Source: Paramacrobiotus metropolitanus
Lineage: Eukaryota; Tardigrada; Eutardigrada; Parachela; Macrobiotidae
Length of the DNA stretch: 64,000 nucleotides
NCBI RefSeq assembly: GCF_019649055.1
Contig: NW_026570316.1
Location: forward strand, 496,001 to 560,000
Direction of reading: 5' to 3'
Shown piece after piece: positions 52,901 through 64,000 of this stretch. Within the stretch, counting starts at the first letter, position 1; each line of letters opens with the position of its first letter. The notes beneath the pieces are model-generated. The model saw only the letters and a program-made list of their open reading frames with translations, made no database searches and was not told the origin of the DNA. Made by a program: the position numbers and the translations under genes.

Positions 52901-55316
52901 TATTATAATGGTAAGTTCTGCCCAGAAAATTATTGGTCTGAATTGCGAGGCAACGTTGTGGTTAAATGGTGAGGCTTGTCTTCGAGAGTACGGCTTCTGC
53001 ATCGCATCGTGCAGATTGATGTTTAGTTTAGTGACATGATACTAACATGTAGCGAAAAAAACGGAATTTGTTTTAAAAACTACGAAACTCCTAACAAACA
53101 AACTGTTAACGTATTAATTTTTTAGAAACTACGAAACTCATAATTCTAGAAAAATGAAATGCTTCTGAATAAAATAAAAAACTGATTTCGGAGTAAAATG
53201 AATTATTTCTGAATTATTCTGAGGGAGTTTTGTTCGCAGTCTCGGCGGTGGCAGAGAACAGACGTATTCTATTAAGTAACGTACCTGCGTTTTGTGTAGA
53301 CGGTGCGGGTGTTTATGGTGGAGACGCGGGGAGTGTAAAGTGGAATTCCACGGACACGAGCACGTGGTGGAGTGTCTGGCCTGGGCGCCGCTCTCCTCAT
53401 CGGCCCATATTCTGGAAGCGGCCGGAGCAGATGTAAGTTGGATATAGTAGTTGCTTTTTAAAGTTGGTTTTCTTTCTGTTCCGGATTGGTTTGTTTTATT
53501 CGGCTGCGATGGTTGTATCGCTTTAAAATTGTTTAAATTGTTTCCCGTAGCATATATGCAGCTTGTGCGTATCCGAATTGATTGTTTAATTTATAATGAT
53601 TCGCGGTGATCGTATAGGTGATTTCTGAAAATTCTCATGATTTGCCAATATTTTTTAAATTAAATACTAAAATATTTGTTTTGTTTTGAGAGACAGTGTT
53701 TTGTCTGTATATTTTCGCAGAGCATCCGATTTTTATTGGTGGTAATTCTTATTTCTATGTGCCTTTTTATTTGTAAAATGTTTCTTCGCAGTGGATCATT
53801 GTAATATATGATCATCAGAGGGCGATTAGTGCCAGTTATAAACTGAAGTGTTTAATTGTTTCTGGTTGGCAGAATAAAGCGAGCAGAACGGGTCCTTTCC
53901 TCCTATCCGGTGGACGTGATAAAATGTTAAGGTTATGGGATGTCGGCGCGGGGACGTGTTTATTTGTTCTGGTAAGACGAAAATATACACATTAAAAAAA
54001 GGGGCATTCAAATTGCTTGAAAAATTAGCAAGCGTTGTTTGAAGCAGTAGTTATGTATATACACAGCAGTGGCTGACCGAGCCTGTTGGTCAGTCTAGCG
54101 GGCAGTGGGCAGCGATCGGGCCTGTCGGCGCAACTGAACTCATGTATGTATCACGGTTTAGTTGGTGCTGTCTGATGAGTGACGGTTTATTTAGTAATCA
54201 CTAATACTGCCGAGTTACGTTACAGTATTTGACATTTTGACTGATATTTTATGTACGAGTATAAAGTAATTATTATCTGTGGAAATGCTGTACTTCGAAG
54301 TACAGTATGTATGTTGCAAAGTGTTTGGTATACACAACGGAGTTTCGTAGTGAAAAGGCATAAAATAATTGAATTCCGTAGGTTCTGTTGCTTTCGTAAG
54401 ATCCGTACTGGTCAAAAATGTTTGGGATGTTGTTACAATTTATATTTAATGATGCGAAGTTTTTTTTATGATTTGGGGCGTGCGTCGAAGGGTTTCGTAG
54501 TGACCTTTTCCCCTATCGCTTTGTGATTTCTGTTGAATATCTTTGATGTGGATGTGCTGTTTAATTGAGTGACACGGTTTTTTTGTTTGTGTTCGACAGA
54601 GCGGCCACGATAACTGGGTGCGCGGCGTGGTATTCCATCCGTACGGGAAGTACATTGTCAGTGCGTCGGATGATAAAAGCATCAGAATCTGGGATATTAA
54701 AAACAAACGTTGCCATAAAACGCTGGATGCTCATGATCACTTTTGCACTACTGTTGGTAAGTAATACGGATTGCCTTGTTCCGTTTTACGTGACTGCTCG
54801 CTTTATTTCGGCATACGATGCGTATCTTGTATTTAACTGTTTATTGCCGTTACCTCACCGTAAAATTGTATTATTTCGCTATTTTTCGAAACTGTTGTAC
54901 TTTGAAAACATGCGTTTCAAACCGCAATTTTTAATTCTGTATTTTGTTAGTTTTTATGATGTAAAGAAATAGAATCTGCGCAGTTAGAAAACAATTAAAA
55001 ATCTTGAACAAGGCACTGCATAATTCTCCTGTAATTTTTAGTATCACAAAAACGATGGTGTTCAGTTGGAACTTTCACTTTGATTATTCTTTTTTGATAA
55101 GTTGAAAACTTGCGTAAGCGTAAATACATTTTTAATACATTGTTTAATAAGACAGAATTATGACAGAATGTATTTTCGGATTGTTTGATTTTGATTTAAT
55201 TGGTTTCCGCTTAATTGGTGGTGTTTTTTTCTTTTCTTGCAGATTTTCATAGATCGAATCCGTACGTTATAACGGGGAGTGTGGATCAGTCAGTGAAGGT
55301 GTGGGAATGTCGTTGA
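46913..55316 (+). CDS. Lis-1: LIS1 / PAFAH1B1, ten coding exons
   Basis: Exons: 46913-46941, 48708-48786, 48954-49031, 49674-49880, 50837-50933, 51832-52103, 53300-53432, 53873-53971, 54600-54756, 55243-55316. LIS1 is the dynein-dynactin regulator that also binds NudE/NudEL. Exon 1 gives [10 protein letters not shown]; exon 2 completes the LisH dimerisation motif ([19 protein letters not shown]); exon 3 starts the coiled coil ([18 protein letters not shown]), exon 4 continues it and begins the WD40 propeller ([15 protein letters not shown]). Exons 5-10 carry the remaining blades, each with GH and WD-type ends: [91 protein letters not shown] and the conserved end [14 protein letters not shown]. 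Exon 7 has one extra base in a G run (53328-53331) relative to the family. Exon 3 has a weak donor (AAG/gttcgc). About 410 residues, the usual length. Confidence 0.95.
53328..53331 (+). other. Apparent one-base frameshift in LIS1 exon 7
   Basis: Exon 7 reads [10 protein letters not shown] in frame, then meets a TAA shortly after a GGGG run. Reading with one G fewer gives Glu-Cys-Lys, then [17 protein letters not shown], which fits the family. LIS1 is single-copy and essential in animals, so an error in a homopolymer is the simplest reading. Confidence 0.85.
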
Positions 55317-57081
55317 TGCGGATTTCAGGCGGTTGTCGGTTCGCTCTCGGGTGCCGTTTTAGAGTTTTTTTAGCAAAATGTTTGTGCGGTTGTTTTTTCT
55401 ACTGAATTTACATGTGGTTTTTTTCTTCTTTTTTTTACAAAGGGAGCTTATCTGCTATATTTATTACTACTGTTATTTGCTGCGCGGCTGGCCAGTTGGT
55501 GTGTGCGTTCTGTTCTTAACTGCGAAAACCGGGAGATCCGGCGAATTTCTCCCGGGAAAGATTTCTTTCGTTTTTGTTCGGCACGTTGCAGTTGGTGACT
55601 GGTTTGTGTCAAATTCACACACTGAGAAGAGCTAGTTTATCTGGTTGTGGTTGAAATAAATTATTTGGTTTTCTCAAATTAATTGTTTGGTTTGACGCAA
55701 ATAGGCAAATTAACAGCATTTTTAATTTTAGCCAGAACACACAGTATCTTATCTAATTGCATAAAAACAAATGACTTAAGAAGGCGCAGTGTTTTTTCAC
55801 GCCGGCAGGATTTTTCCCTATAATTTTGGAAAAAGACAAATTTATTTTACCCAAGTAAAAAAAAATAAAGTAAATTCTACAACAGATTTACAAAGCATTC
55901 CTTTGCTATTAAATTGCAGGCAACATCATTGTTTTTTGTGCGAGTAAATTTATTGGCTTCGCTTACTAATTTTACATTGGGGTTTAGATGTTTTGCTTAC
56001 AGAAAAAATGACTGATGTGTCCGTAACACGGATCTAAATTCAACAAGTTAATTTGTCCTGTCGTCCAGATTCACAATACACTGCAACCGGAAGTAATCAG
56101 CACTCTTTTACCGTCCTGCTGCGTTCGTCCATTTGCTCGTTTTTGTCCCAACTCGTAAGTATTCTCACCCAACTGCACCCGCGCACAGCAGGCGAGCACA
56201 CGTACGTAGCCGGCAAAACGGCAATATTTACGCTAAAAATATTCACGATTCGTTGAAAAATTCAGTAAAGTTACGGAAACAAGAGGAACGATCTAGCAAA
56301 TTGCTGCTGCTAAATGCCGGAAAAACAAATGGGTGGATATTTCCGTAGTAAACCGAAACTTTCCATAGATTGGCTTATGTCGACATTCGTGACCCTTACA
56401 CACACGGGCGTATCCGTAGAAAAGTAGCTGTTTTAAATTTCTTTTAAACGCGTGCGTACAAAGTTTCAGTACTCCCTGAAATGTTTAGTGTTCGACTTTC
56501 CCGGCATAAATAAAAGGAAAACGTCCTCATTGCTGATTTTTACCAACGGGCATGCTCCCATTCCCGTCCTTGAATTTTTTCCAACATCATTCAAAATTTA
56601 TATTCCCTGTATCCCCGTACTGCCAATCTGCGGGTTTAATGAGTCGCGGCTGTCGTTTTAATTCAGGGGAGCGGTCAACGTGCTGCATATTCCCTTTACA
56701 ACCGGAAATCCTTTCCTGTCTTCAATAGACAACGCTGTATATACTGTACATCCACATTTACACATCGTATCGCCCGCACCAACCTGGATATCCCGCTCAT
56801 TATCACGTCTACGTAATATACAGAAAGGAGCGGGTTATTTTTATATGTGTTGCAATTATTCTCCATGAATTGTGTACCGGCTATATAACCCGGGCATATA
56901 TGTCCGTTATAAAACTGCACCTAGATTGCGTTGCCGGTAGCGATTTGTAGAGGAATTTTAAATCTGCTCAGCGGCATCGAATTTCGGCATTTACCCGGTT
57001 TTCATTATCTCCCGTTTTGGTCAGTGATTAACGTTGCGAGGATATTACAGATACTTGTATAACCTATATATAATTTGAGAA
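55317..57081. other. Intergenic, LIS1 3' flank
   Basis: Presumed LIS1 3' UTR followed by the promoter of the neuropeptide gene. A TATATATAATTT lies 20-30 bp before its ATG at 57082. No other gene is supported. Confidence 0.45.
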
Positions 57082-58439
57082 ATGGATTCTGCCAGTGTTG
57101 TATCCTTAATGCGTTGTTGGGTGGGATTGTTGGCATTGGTGTGCGTTACCACGGTGGTCAGTGGGCAGACGTTTACGGGTGACCTTTTGAATAATGACGG
57201 CTATCGGCTGCGCTGGGGACCGGGAGTACCGACCATGTGGCCGATGCGGCTGCGTGCACAGGGTCAACCGCTGATTACCGTGCCGGAGCCGGTAATTGTG
57301 GAGAACGGGCCAGCGGAAAATGCAGCGCCAAGAGAAACGGTGAGATAAGGTTTTCGGATACTCCTGCGCGAAGGGGACACATATTTTACATAATTAGATA
57401 TTCAATTGTACATGCGTTCACTGTATGTACGTGAAATATGCCTTCACAACGCCTTAATTATAATAAATTTATTGCGCTTACATTTGAATTCAAAAAGATA
57501 AGACTGATGTATAAAATAAATGAATTTAAGAAAAGGTTATTATTGACTGTTTAATTTACGAAGGGTACATTACCTAATTAGTAGATGGTGCTACGTAAAA
57601 CGCCGACACGTGAGCGCTAGCAGAAGGTCGTGTAATGAGTACAATACAAGTACTCGTATATCAATATTAACAGCGTGTTGCATGTTTTAAATAATCAACT
57701 GTGTAGCTTATTGTTAATTCATAACAACATTTTTGTACTGTTTGTTTGATGGTACCGCTCCATGGTGTTCTCAAAATACCTTAGTCGTATATAAGGCGAA
57801 TTGAGCCGCGAAATTAGTGACAAATTACTGCATTAAGTGGGAATAACAAATATTTGTAGAGAAGTTAGTAATTAAGTATTACACATGATATGCAGTATTT
57901 AAGAAAAACGAAGTTAAAGGTACAATATACAGACGGAACGATACAAAGGTCACGGATCGAAGCAGTGGATATATAAAATGACAAAAGTTTAAACATTTAC
58001 TAATAATTTTTATGGACAAACGACTATATAATAATATAAAACGTTCAATCAAAGCGCGTATATACTGTAGTATTTATTGATATATTATTAGTAAAAGTGT
58101 AGGCACTGAAATGTTTTGTGCGCCATTCTATATACACATTGATAAAACTGTGATACCCAAAATCGCGCAATAAATCACTTCAGTACAGAACAAAATTAAG
58201 GTACTTATTTTTTACGCACTGATCAAGTTAAGTTAATTAACGTAAGGTACTGTACCTTACAGATACCAACCGAATTGGCAGAATCCGTTGTTGCCGATAC
58301 TGTCCCGGACAGTGCACCGGCAGTGGATGCTAATCTGATGCAGACAATGGGCCGGAAACGCTCGGCGGCGGTGATGTGCTATATCAATCCCATTTCCTGT
58401 TTCGGCCGCTATCCCATGAGGAGGAACTTTGCCTACTGA
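57082..58439 (+). CDS. AstC: Allatostatin-C-like neuropeptide precursor, two exons, 144 aa
   Basis: Exons 57082-57339 (donor ACG/gtgaga) and 58263-58439 (acceptor CCTTACAG), phase 0, giving 144 residues. The N-terminus is a signal peptide (CWVGLLALVCVTTVVSG). The precursor ends with GRKR, then SAAVMCYINPISCF, then GRYPMRR and NFAY. The core CYINPISCF differs by one residue from the insect allatostatin-C core CYFNPISCF: two cysteines eight residues... apart in a ring closed by a disulfide. The dibasic KR is a convertase site. The Gly-Arg after the final Phe could allow amidation, as in AstCC/AstCCC peptides, or cleavage may occur at the later RR. AstC peptides act through somatostatin-type GPCRs. 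The rest of the precursor is a spacer with no further cysteine pairs. Confidence 0.85.
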
Positions 58440-60085
58440 TGCCGCCTTAATTGGGCTGTTAATGGGAATTTCCAGTTTTTTCTTCTAGACCATTGCGAGT
58501 GTTGTATAAACATCATCATCTATAATTATTATCGCATTTTTATTTTTTAATTCTACTGTTTTATCATTGTTTCTTGGATTTTGCGCTAGCTTATTTACTC
58601 TAGTTTTTAAGCACTTATTAACCTAATTATAAATTATTGTCTATGATCACGTATGCTTCCATGGTATATAGTTGTTTATCGGGAAATAAACAAAACATTT
58701 ATTTATTAGTTTTTCGCCATACTTTTACTGATTACATTTCCTAATTTATTCCTTGTTTATTGCTGCAATTTTAAAATAATACGTTACTCACCACAGTCAC
58801 CAGGACCTCCCAAGTACAGAACTATCCCGGTAAAAATTTTAAAAAAACGTACTTCGCAGCCGTACAAAATATGATACAAAAATTGCAAAAAAAGTTTAGA
58901 AAATTACAAAAACAGACGCGAAAAAATCACGGATTTGCAACTACTATAATTATACAGCACATTAGTTTGATAGAGGATCCGTGTTCCCTAATTACTGAAA
59001 TTTCCGGTCGGGACCGGTAAGTTGTATTATTGCCAAGCAAATGCCAATTCCAACGTTTTACTTCTTACAATCAGCTTCTTCATAATAGTATTTCCGTATT
59101 ATTATCATGGAAAAGATACTCAAAAACGATCAAAATTCAAAAGAATATCTTTTTTGTCGACAGTGGAAAATTTGAAACCGAACGGAAAAATTCTGACAGC
59201 TGATAATATTTTGGAACCAAAACAGAGCTACGAAAATGGAAGAGCCTGGCAGCGAAACATGAGAATGGAATCCCAATTCTGAATGGAAATGGAAAGCACA
59301 TTCGATTCTGCCCAAAAATTCAGGAAACGAGCGCAGTGTTGACTGTGTTGTTTCGGATTTTTAGTATTTTTTACTGTTGAATTTTAAAATAGACTTTTAA
59401 GGGTTTTATTCAAGATCTGTTTGGCAGAACTTGCGGTTAATTGGTGGGTTTCTGTTATCCTTAGCGAGCTTCGTCGCAGTGGGACACGAAACTGTTGCGG
59501 TAGTTGTTTGCAATCCTCCGAATACGCGTCCGTAGACGTTCCTTCTTTGTCTTCCTGCGCAAGAACCTGAGTGCCTCGCAGCATATCGTCTGACGCAGCT
59601 CACGCGTTGAGTTCCCTGTACTGTTCCGTGATTGTTTGGTGAGCGGACAGGGTTGTCGTACCATCCAGCTGTGTTTTTTGCAGCAACCAGGTTCGATTTT
59701 CCCTTTCCTTAACATTTTGTTTCTTTTCCGAGTACGGGATACAAATGCAAGTTAATAACAATCTAAAAGATCTTGGTGTTGCAAGTTTTCGTAAATTCGT
59801 AAACAGTGGGTTTATAAGGCAAGCCTGCAACACTGCAGCATGTCTGCAGACTGTGCTGATTTTTAGTACCTGTTTTTGACGTTCTCCACAATCTTCAAGT
59901 TCTCTGTTCTATCTACACTTTTCGGATTTGTTTTGTGAATTTTATCGAAATCCTTTATGTAGTGTCTGTTCTCCGTTAGTAGGCGTCGCTTTTCTTCAGA
60001 TCAGTGTGATAATGAACTCCACTTGCAGAAATTGAACGTACTGTGTTTCTTTTGCAGCCTCGCGCACATTCATCAGCAACGCAAA
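58440..60085. other. Intergenic between neuropeptide gene and SUMO
   Basis: AATAAA at about 58684 suits the neuropeptide 3' end. Otherwise AT-rich, with one weak minus-strand exon candidate at about 59605-59735. Confidence 0.45.
59605..59735 (-). CDS. Weak exon candidate, unrecognised
   Basis: On the minus strand a frame with ENRTWLLQKTQLDGTTTLSA and HQTITEQYRELN ends at a good donor (AACGC/gtgagct). It looks like an amphipathic helix. Acceptor and partner exons were not fixed, and neighbouring frames are open too, so this is tentative. Confidence 0.2.
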
Positions 60086-62150
60086 ATGTCCGCCGCCAAC
60101 GGGAATTCCTCGTTGATATCCAATAATTCGTCGTCGGATGAATTTATCCAGCTCAAGTCAGTAAAATTTTGTTAATTACCATTCCGTATTCGCGGTTTCG
60201 AAGAGGGCTGTCAGTTTTGCTGCGAATATTATTTTAGTTTTTATGCTGAGAACTAATTACTAAAAAAACATGTCGTTAAGTTATCGGTTTATTTTTAACT
60301 TGCTGACCGGTGAGTGCTACAGTATTTTCTATTCAAACATTCGCTATGATCGTTCTGATTCTAAATAAAATTTACGATAAATTATAAGTAATTTAGCAGT
60401 GAAATTCTGGACTTGTAGTACCACGTAGCAAGTACCTATACTTAGTAAAGTGTACCGTCCTGTTGTACCGCATTTTTAAAAACATTTTTTTAAATCGTTT
60501 ACACGATTTTAAGATGATGCGCCTGCGATTGAACGACGTCCTGGTCAGTCTGGTTAAGCTATATACAAATATTACATAATGCAAAAAAAATTAATATTTT
60601 TTCTTTTAAAACGATCGTGACAGATTGGGCTTTCTAGGTTGCACATAAATGTGCTGGCAGCAACTCCTCTTTATGTTATTAGTCATTGGTACTGGTACGA
60701 GTTATTAGTAAAGTTAAAGTACTGAATGGTTGGTTTGTGGGTTTCGCAGAGCCGTCGATCAGGAGAATAATTCCGTCACCTTGAAAGTGAAAAAAGTCGT
60801 CCTCTTCCGGCGCATCATCGACGGCTACGCCCGGAAAAAAGGACTCGAACCCGCCAATATCCGCTTCACCGTGGACGGTATGCACTAAATGCAGGCACTA
60901 TTTTCGGCTCGTATACAGTAAATCTTTGCTCAAATACCTGATTCGGTCGTTCATATTATTTAATAAAACATTACTCGCTTACTTGCTTGTAAGAATCTCG
61001 GATACTCTAATCACCGATTGGCAGTTGGTCTGTTTTGTACTTTAATTTGACTTTAAATTGTTTAGCCTCTCGGGAAGATTTCGGTGTGCAAATCTAATAG
61101 GAAAATATAATTTTAATTAATTACTGTAAAACGAGAGGGCGGGTTCATCATATGCCCCTTACCTATGCCCCGACAGCTTTTTAGCATTTTAAAATCGATG
61201 TGCGAAGCAGGTGCGCGCTCGGTTTGCGTGCCGAAGTTGTCGCTATCGCATGCCACCCACGGGTGCTGCGCCAGATTCAAAAATCTTGCTGTTCGCTTCA
61301 CTGTTTGCAATTTTAAAGAATTTTTTTACTGTAATTCTACTGCCCTCTAGAAAGCTTTTACTTACGTCCAATCTGTAGAGGCTATAGCTTAAAAAATGCA
61401 GGAAAAAACTTTAATAAGGAAAATAGAAAGTTTAGTAAAAGTTTTCGGAGAAGCGAGATATCAACGATTAACGCTTTTTGCGTTTAACATACTCTTCTAC
61501 GGGGCAGTTTGCCATAGACTTGTATGCTAACTGCAATTTATTTAAGACGTTGATATCTCGTTTCTCCGAAAACTTTTTACTTGCAAACTTTTTATTTTCA
61601 ATAATAAAAGTTTTTTCTGCATTTTTTGAGCTATAGGTTGAACAGATTGAATGAAACTGAAGGCTTTCGAAAAATACCGAACCTGCAGGGGTTGCCCAGT
61701 GCGCAGGACATTTGGCACACACATTTTCTGCAGCCGAAAAGCTGTCGGGGCATATAGTAAGGGGCATATGTTCATCCTGTGGAATTTCCCGTATTATCTT
61801 GATTTTTGAGATATTAATTTGTATCGAATTTGCATTGAATTACGATGGCGTGTGGGCCATTTATTATCATATTATTATACTGTCAACTTATGCGGCATTG
61901 TTTTCTGTTTAGGGACCCGTGTTCGCGATGATGATACTCCGACCAAGCTTGGTTTGGAAGATGGCGACGTGAGTGCGCCGTGCTTCGGATCGAATAGCTT
62001 TATTTCATAAAATTGCGATTTCGAATTATATAAATTTTCATGCATCTTAATTCTCACCTACCGTACAACTGCTTAGTCAGTGCATTCACGTATCACTTTT
62101 GATTTCAGATTATCGATGTTTATACCTACCAACAAGGCGGCGGATCCTGA
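60086..62150 (+). CDS. SUMO: SUMO, four exons, 98 aa
   Basis: Exons 60086-60156, 60750-60877, 61913-61968 and 62109-62150; phases 2, 1, 0 agree and give 98 residues. SUMO is conjugated to lysines of nuclear and other proteins by the E1 (SAE1/2), Ubc9 and E3 cascade. A Ser/Asn-rich flexible N-terminus (about 20 residues) is followed by the ubiquitin fold: FIQLKAVDQENNSVTLKVKK, then GLEPANIRFTVDG, TRVRDDDTPTKLGLEDGD and IIDVYTYQQGGGS. The di-Gly is followed by Gly-Ser, or counted as GG-GS, so a SENP-type protease must trim it. No consensus Psi-K-x-E site stands out near the N-terminus. Intron 2 (1 kb) holds a foldback element. Confidence 0.93.
61149..61770. mobile_element. Foldback/MITE-like element in SUMO intron 2, 622 bp
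   Basis: The ends CATATGCCCCTTAC... and ...GTAAGGGGCATATG are inverted repeats continuing inward to TATGCCCCGACAGCTTTT. The element is flanked by TTCAT on both sides (61144-61148 and 61771-61775), a 5-bp target duplication. A second, inner inverted repeat of about 90 bp pairs 61379-61466 with 61546-61636 (for example AAGTTTTCGGAGAA, GCGAGATATCAACG). No protein frame is present. Confidence 0.82.
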
Positions 62151-64000
62151 AGACCCATTTTGAACGGGAAGGTCATGGGTTTTTAGAATGTTAATTGCCG
62201 CGGGGAATCCTTTGTACAGATTTATCTTAGTCCCGATCGCGGTGTTTTTTCGTTGGAAAAATGTGATGCTCATTGCCAGTAATTTGTACCACAGAATTTA
62301 CAGATTGAGGAAGTGTAACCAGGAATTATTTGTGGTTGCTCAATTTTTAATGCGCGCGCGTTTCTGAATTTTCCGTTTGGCAATGGAGAATGTGATGTTG
62401 TTGCCTTTTGAATAAGTTGTTATCGGCATTGGTATGAGATTAAAAAAATTACCGTTTTGGCAGTGTGCAATACGTTAAATAAAATTAGCAATTTTTCAAA
62501 AATTGAATAAATTACCCGTAGAGGTTAAAATAAAATTAGTCATTTTTAAATAAAAATAATAAAATTAGCCAGCTTACGGAATCAGTGTGAATCACTCTGC
62601 AAAATGACTTCCATTTCAAAATGACACTGTTAATAAATAATCAGGAATAACCCTGAGTTATTTAACAGTACGACTACTGTAATAAAATAATAAACAAAAT
62701 CATTCGTGCCAAGTCGCAGTCTTCCGTATATGCCACGGCTCGTCACGCCATCGGTCTTTGTCCCACTGCGTTTTCTCAGTTTTCTGTGGACTGCTCTGCA
62801 GCGACTACTCCGCGACTTTCGTCATGTTGTTCCGCATTTGAGATCTTCTGGCGTACAGTACCTTGCTGGATTTTAATATCAGTTTTTTTCTCGTGGATTA
62901 CCGGGATTATTTCTGTATATACGTAAATTGGAGTTTTATCCGCTTCCGCGCAGCGTTTACGGTAAGAAAAATGCTCTCTGGATAACGCTCATTCAGCCTG
63001 CTTACGATTTATCTTGTTGAATTCAGTGACAATCCCTGTTCACAGCGCGGCTGCGACTGGTTAGATTACAGGGATGCCGTAGCATCAGCGAAATTTAATA
63101 TGGAATTTTTATTTTTTCGTTTAATAGGCTTGTTTTATTTATTTTCGTTAATTTTCGCCTTTTGGTTTTTCCAAGGCCATATTTTTTTGCGTGATTATTA
63201 TTGTAAAATCTAAAAATTAATGGGATTCACGATCCTTATCGACGTTAGTTTAGACATGGCATTTACATCCCATAGGAGCGATTTTTCCTGTTCCGTGCAG
63301 CGTGTGCGTGTGTGCCAGTGCGGCCAATGGCCTGATCGACCGCCGTTATCTGATCTGGAGAGTTGCTGATTTGTACGCTTATCTCAGTTTATTGCCGCAT
63401 TTTAATTTGCATGTTTTATTAGATTTATTTTCACAAACATCCGTATCACTAGGTTAAATTATACTGCATTTATTGTGAAAGATTTATTTCTGGATAAATA
63501 TGTCGTTAATTCTTCACTAATAATGGGCGCACTTTGCCGGCGAAAAATGCGATAACGAAAATCAACAATTTCCCCTGCATTCTGGCAGAATTACGCGATC
63601 ACGTTACAACGAAGAACGCAAGGCGTTTGTTTAGTAAATATTTGCCAATTTGGAGTCGGCTTCATTTTTGATAAATTTCATAGCATGTGATAGTCCCGGA
63701 ATGGTGAGCAATACTGGTGAAACACGGCGTGTTTGAAGGCTAGAAAATCTGAGATGATAAAATTCAGCACCAGCAGTGCGATGAGTCAGCAGTATTTGTG
63801 CGCTGTGGTGGTTCGATGGCGAGAATAATTTAGCGGTTTAATTTTTATTTTTGGGAGATCAACTTCATTTTTTTATTCGAAGTTTATAACAATAAATTAC
63901 GCTAAAAAAATTTAACTTCTTTTGCCTAGTTTTTATGCAAGCGTTTTCGTAGTTTGAATGTTTGATTTCCGGTGCAGCCAAACGCGCCATCCACCACTGC
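62151..64000. other. Downstream of SUMO; possible exon starts at the window edge
   Basis: AT-rich, no supported gene. At the very end TTGATTTCCGGTGCAG is a plausible acceptor, followed by CCAAACGCGCCATCCACC, which may be the first bases of an exon cut by the window edge. The 62700-63060 stretch has a moderately GC-rich, 5'-UTR-like look but no ATG frame that I trust. Confidence 0.3.

Noticed and set aside
58380-58439. Oxytocin/vasopressin-type peptide because of CYI
   Set aside because: The ring is eight residues from Cys to Cys with NPISC, not CYIxNCPxG, and no neurophysin domain follows.

Overview
The window is nuclear DNA from an animal, most likely a protostome. Coding sequence is split by many GT-AG introns with well-formed splice sites. 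The recognisable genes are animal ones: LIS1, SUMO, SLC46-type transporters, a TMEM151-like membrane protein and an allatostatin-C-like neuropeptide precursor. Short proteins, fast-evolving sequence and a family with an SH3/Tudor-like N-terminal domain followed by an F-box make me think of a tardigrade, but this is inference and no single gene proves it. Layout, left to right. 1-5.5 kb: sparse and repeat-rich, with a few weak exon candidates. 5.5-43 kb: an expanded cluster in which a plus-strand SLC46 gene alternates with a minus-strand Tudor-like/F-box gene. The unit appears three times (SLC46-A 5570-7906 with F-box-1 9953-12655; a broken SLC46 13340-17470 with F-box-2 18022-23286; SLC46-B 28342-30938 with a wrecked F-box-3 31969-37222). 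A fourth, decayed SLC46 lies at 41841-42895, beyond a TMEM151-like gene (38068-39491) and its decayed duplicate (40300-40647). 44.4-45.2 kb: a 93-residue secreted Gly/Tyr-rich protein in three exons. 46.9-55.3 kb: LIS1 in ten coding exons. 57.1-58.4 kb: neuropeptide precursor. 60.1-62.2 kb: SUMO in four exons. The duplicated cluster has been a landing pad for mobile DNA. An R2-like LINE with a restriction-like endonuclease sits inside an SLC46 pseudogene. A ~1.19-kb hAT-type non-autonomous element splits an F-box exon, with an 8-bp target duplication that closes exactly in frame. A Jockey/CR1-type LINE and a tRNA-derived SINE have broken the third F-box gene. A Ty3/gypsy-type gag-only LTR element lies at 23984-26570; its leader is an array of six hairpins. 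A 622-bp foldback element sits in SUMO intron 2. The right third is in contrast gene-conserved, AT-rich and has long introns. LIS1 and SUMO are unrelated housekeeping genes (dynein regulation; protein modification), while the left cluster looks like lineage-specific amplification. Several frame breaks, including one in LIS1, lie in homopolymer runs, so some may be sequencing errors rather than biology. All exon boundaries were placed by eye from reading-frame phase and splice consensus.
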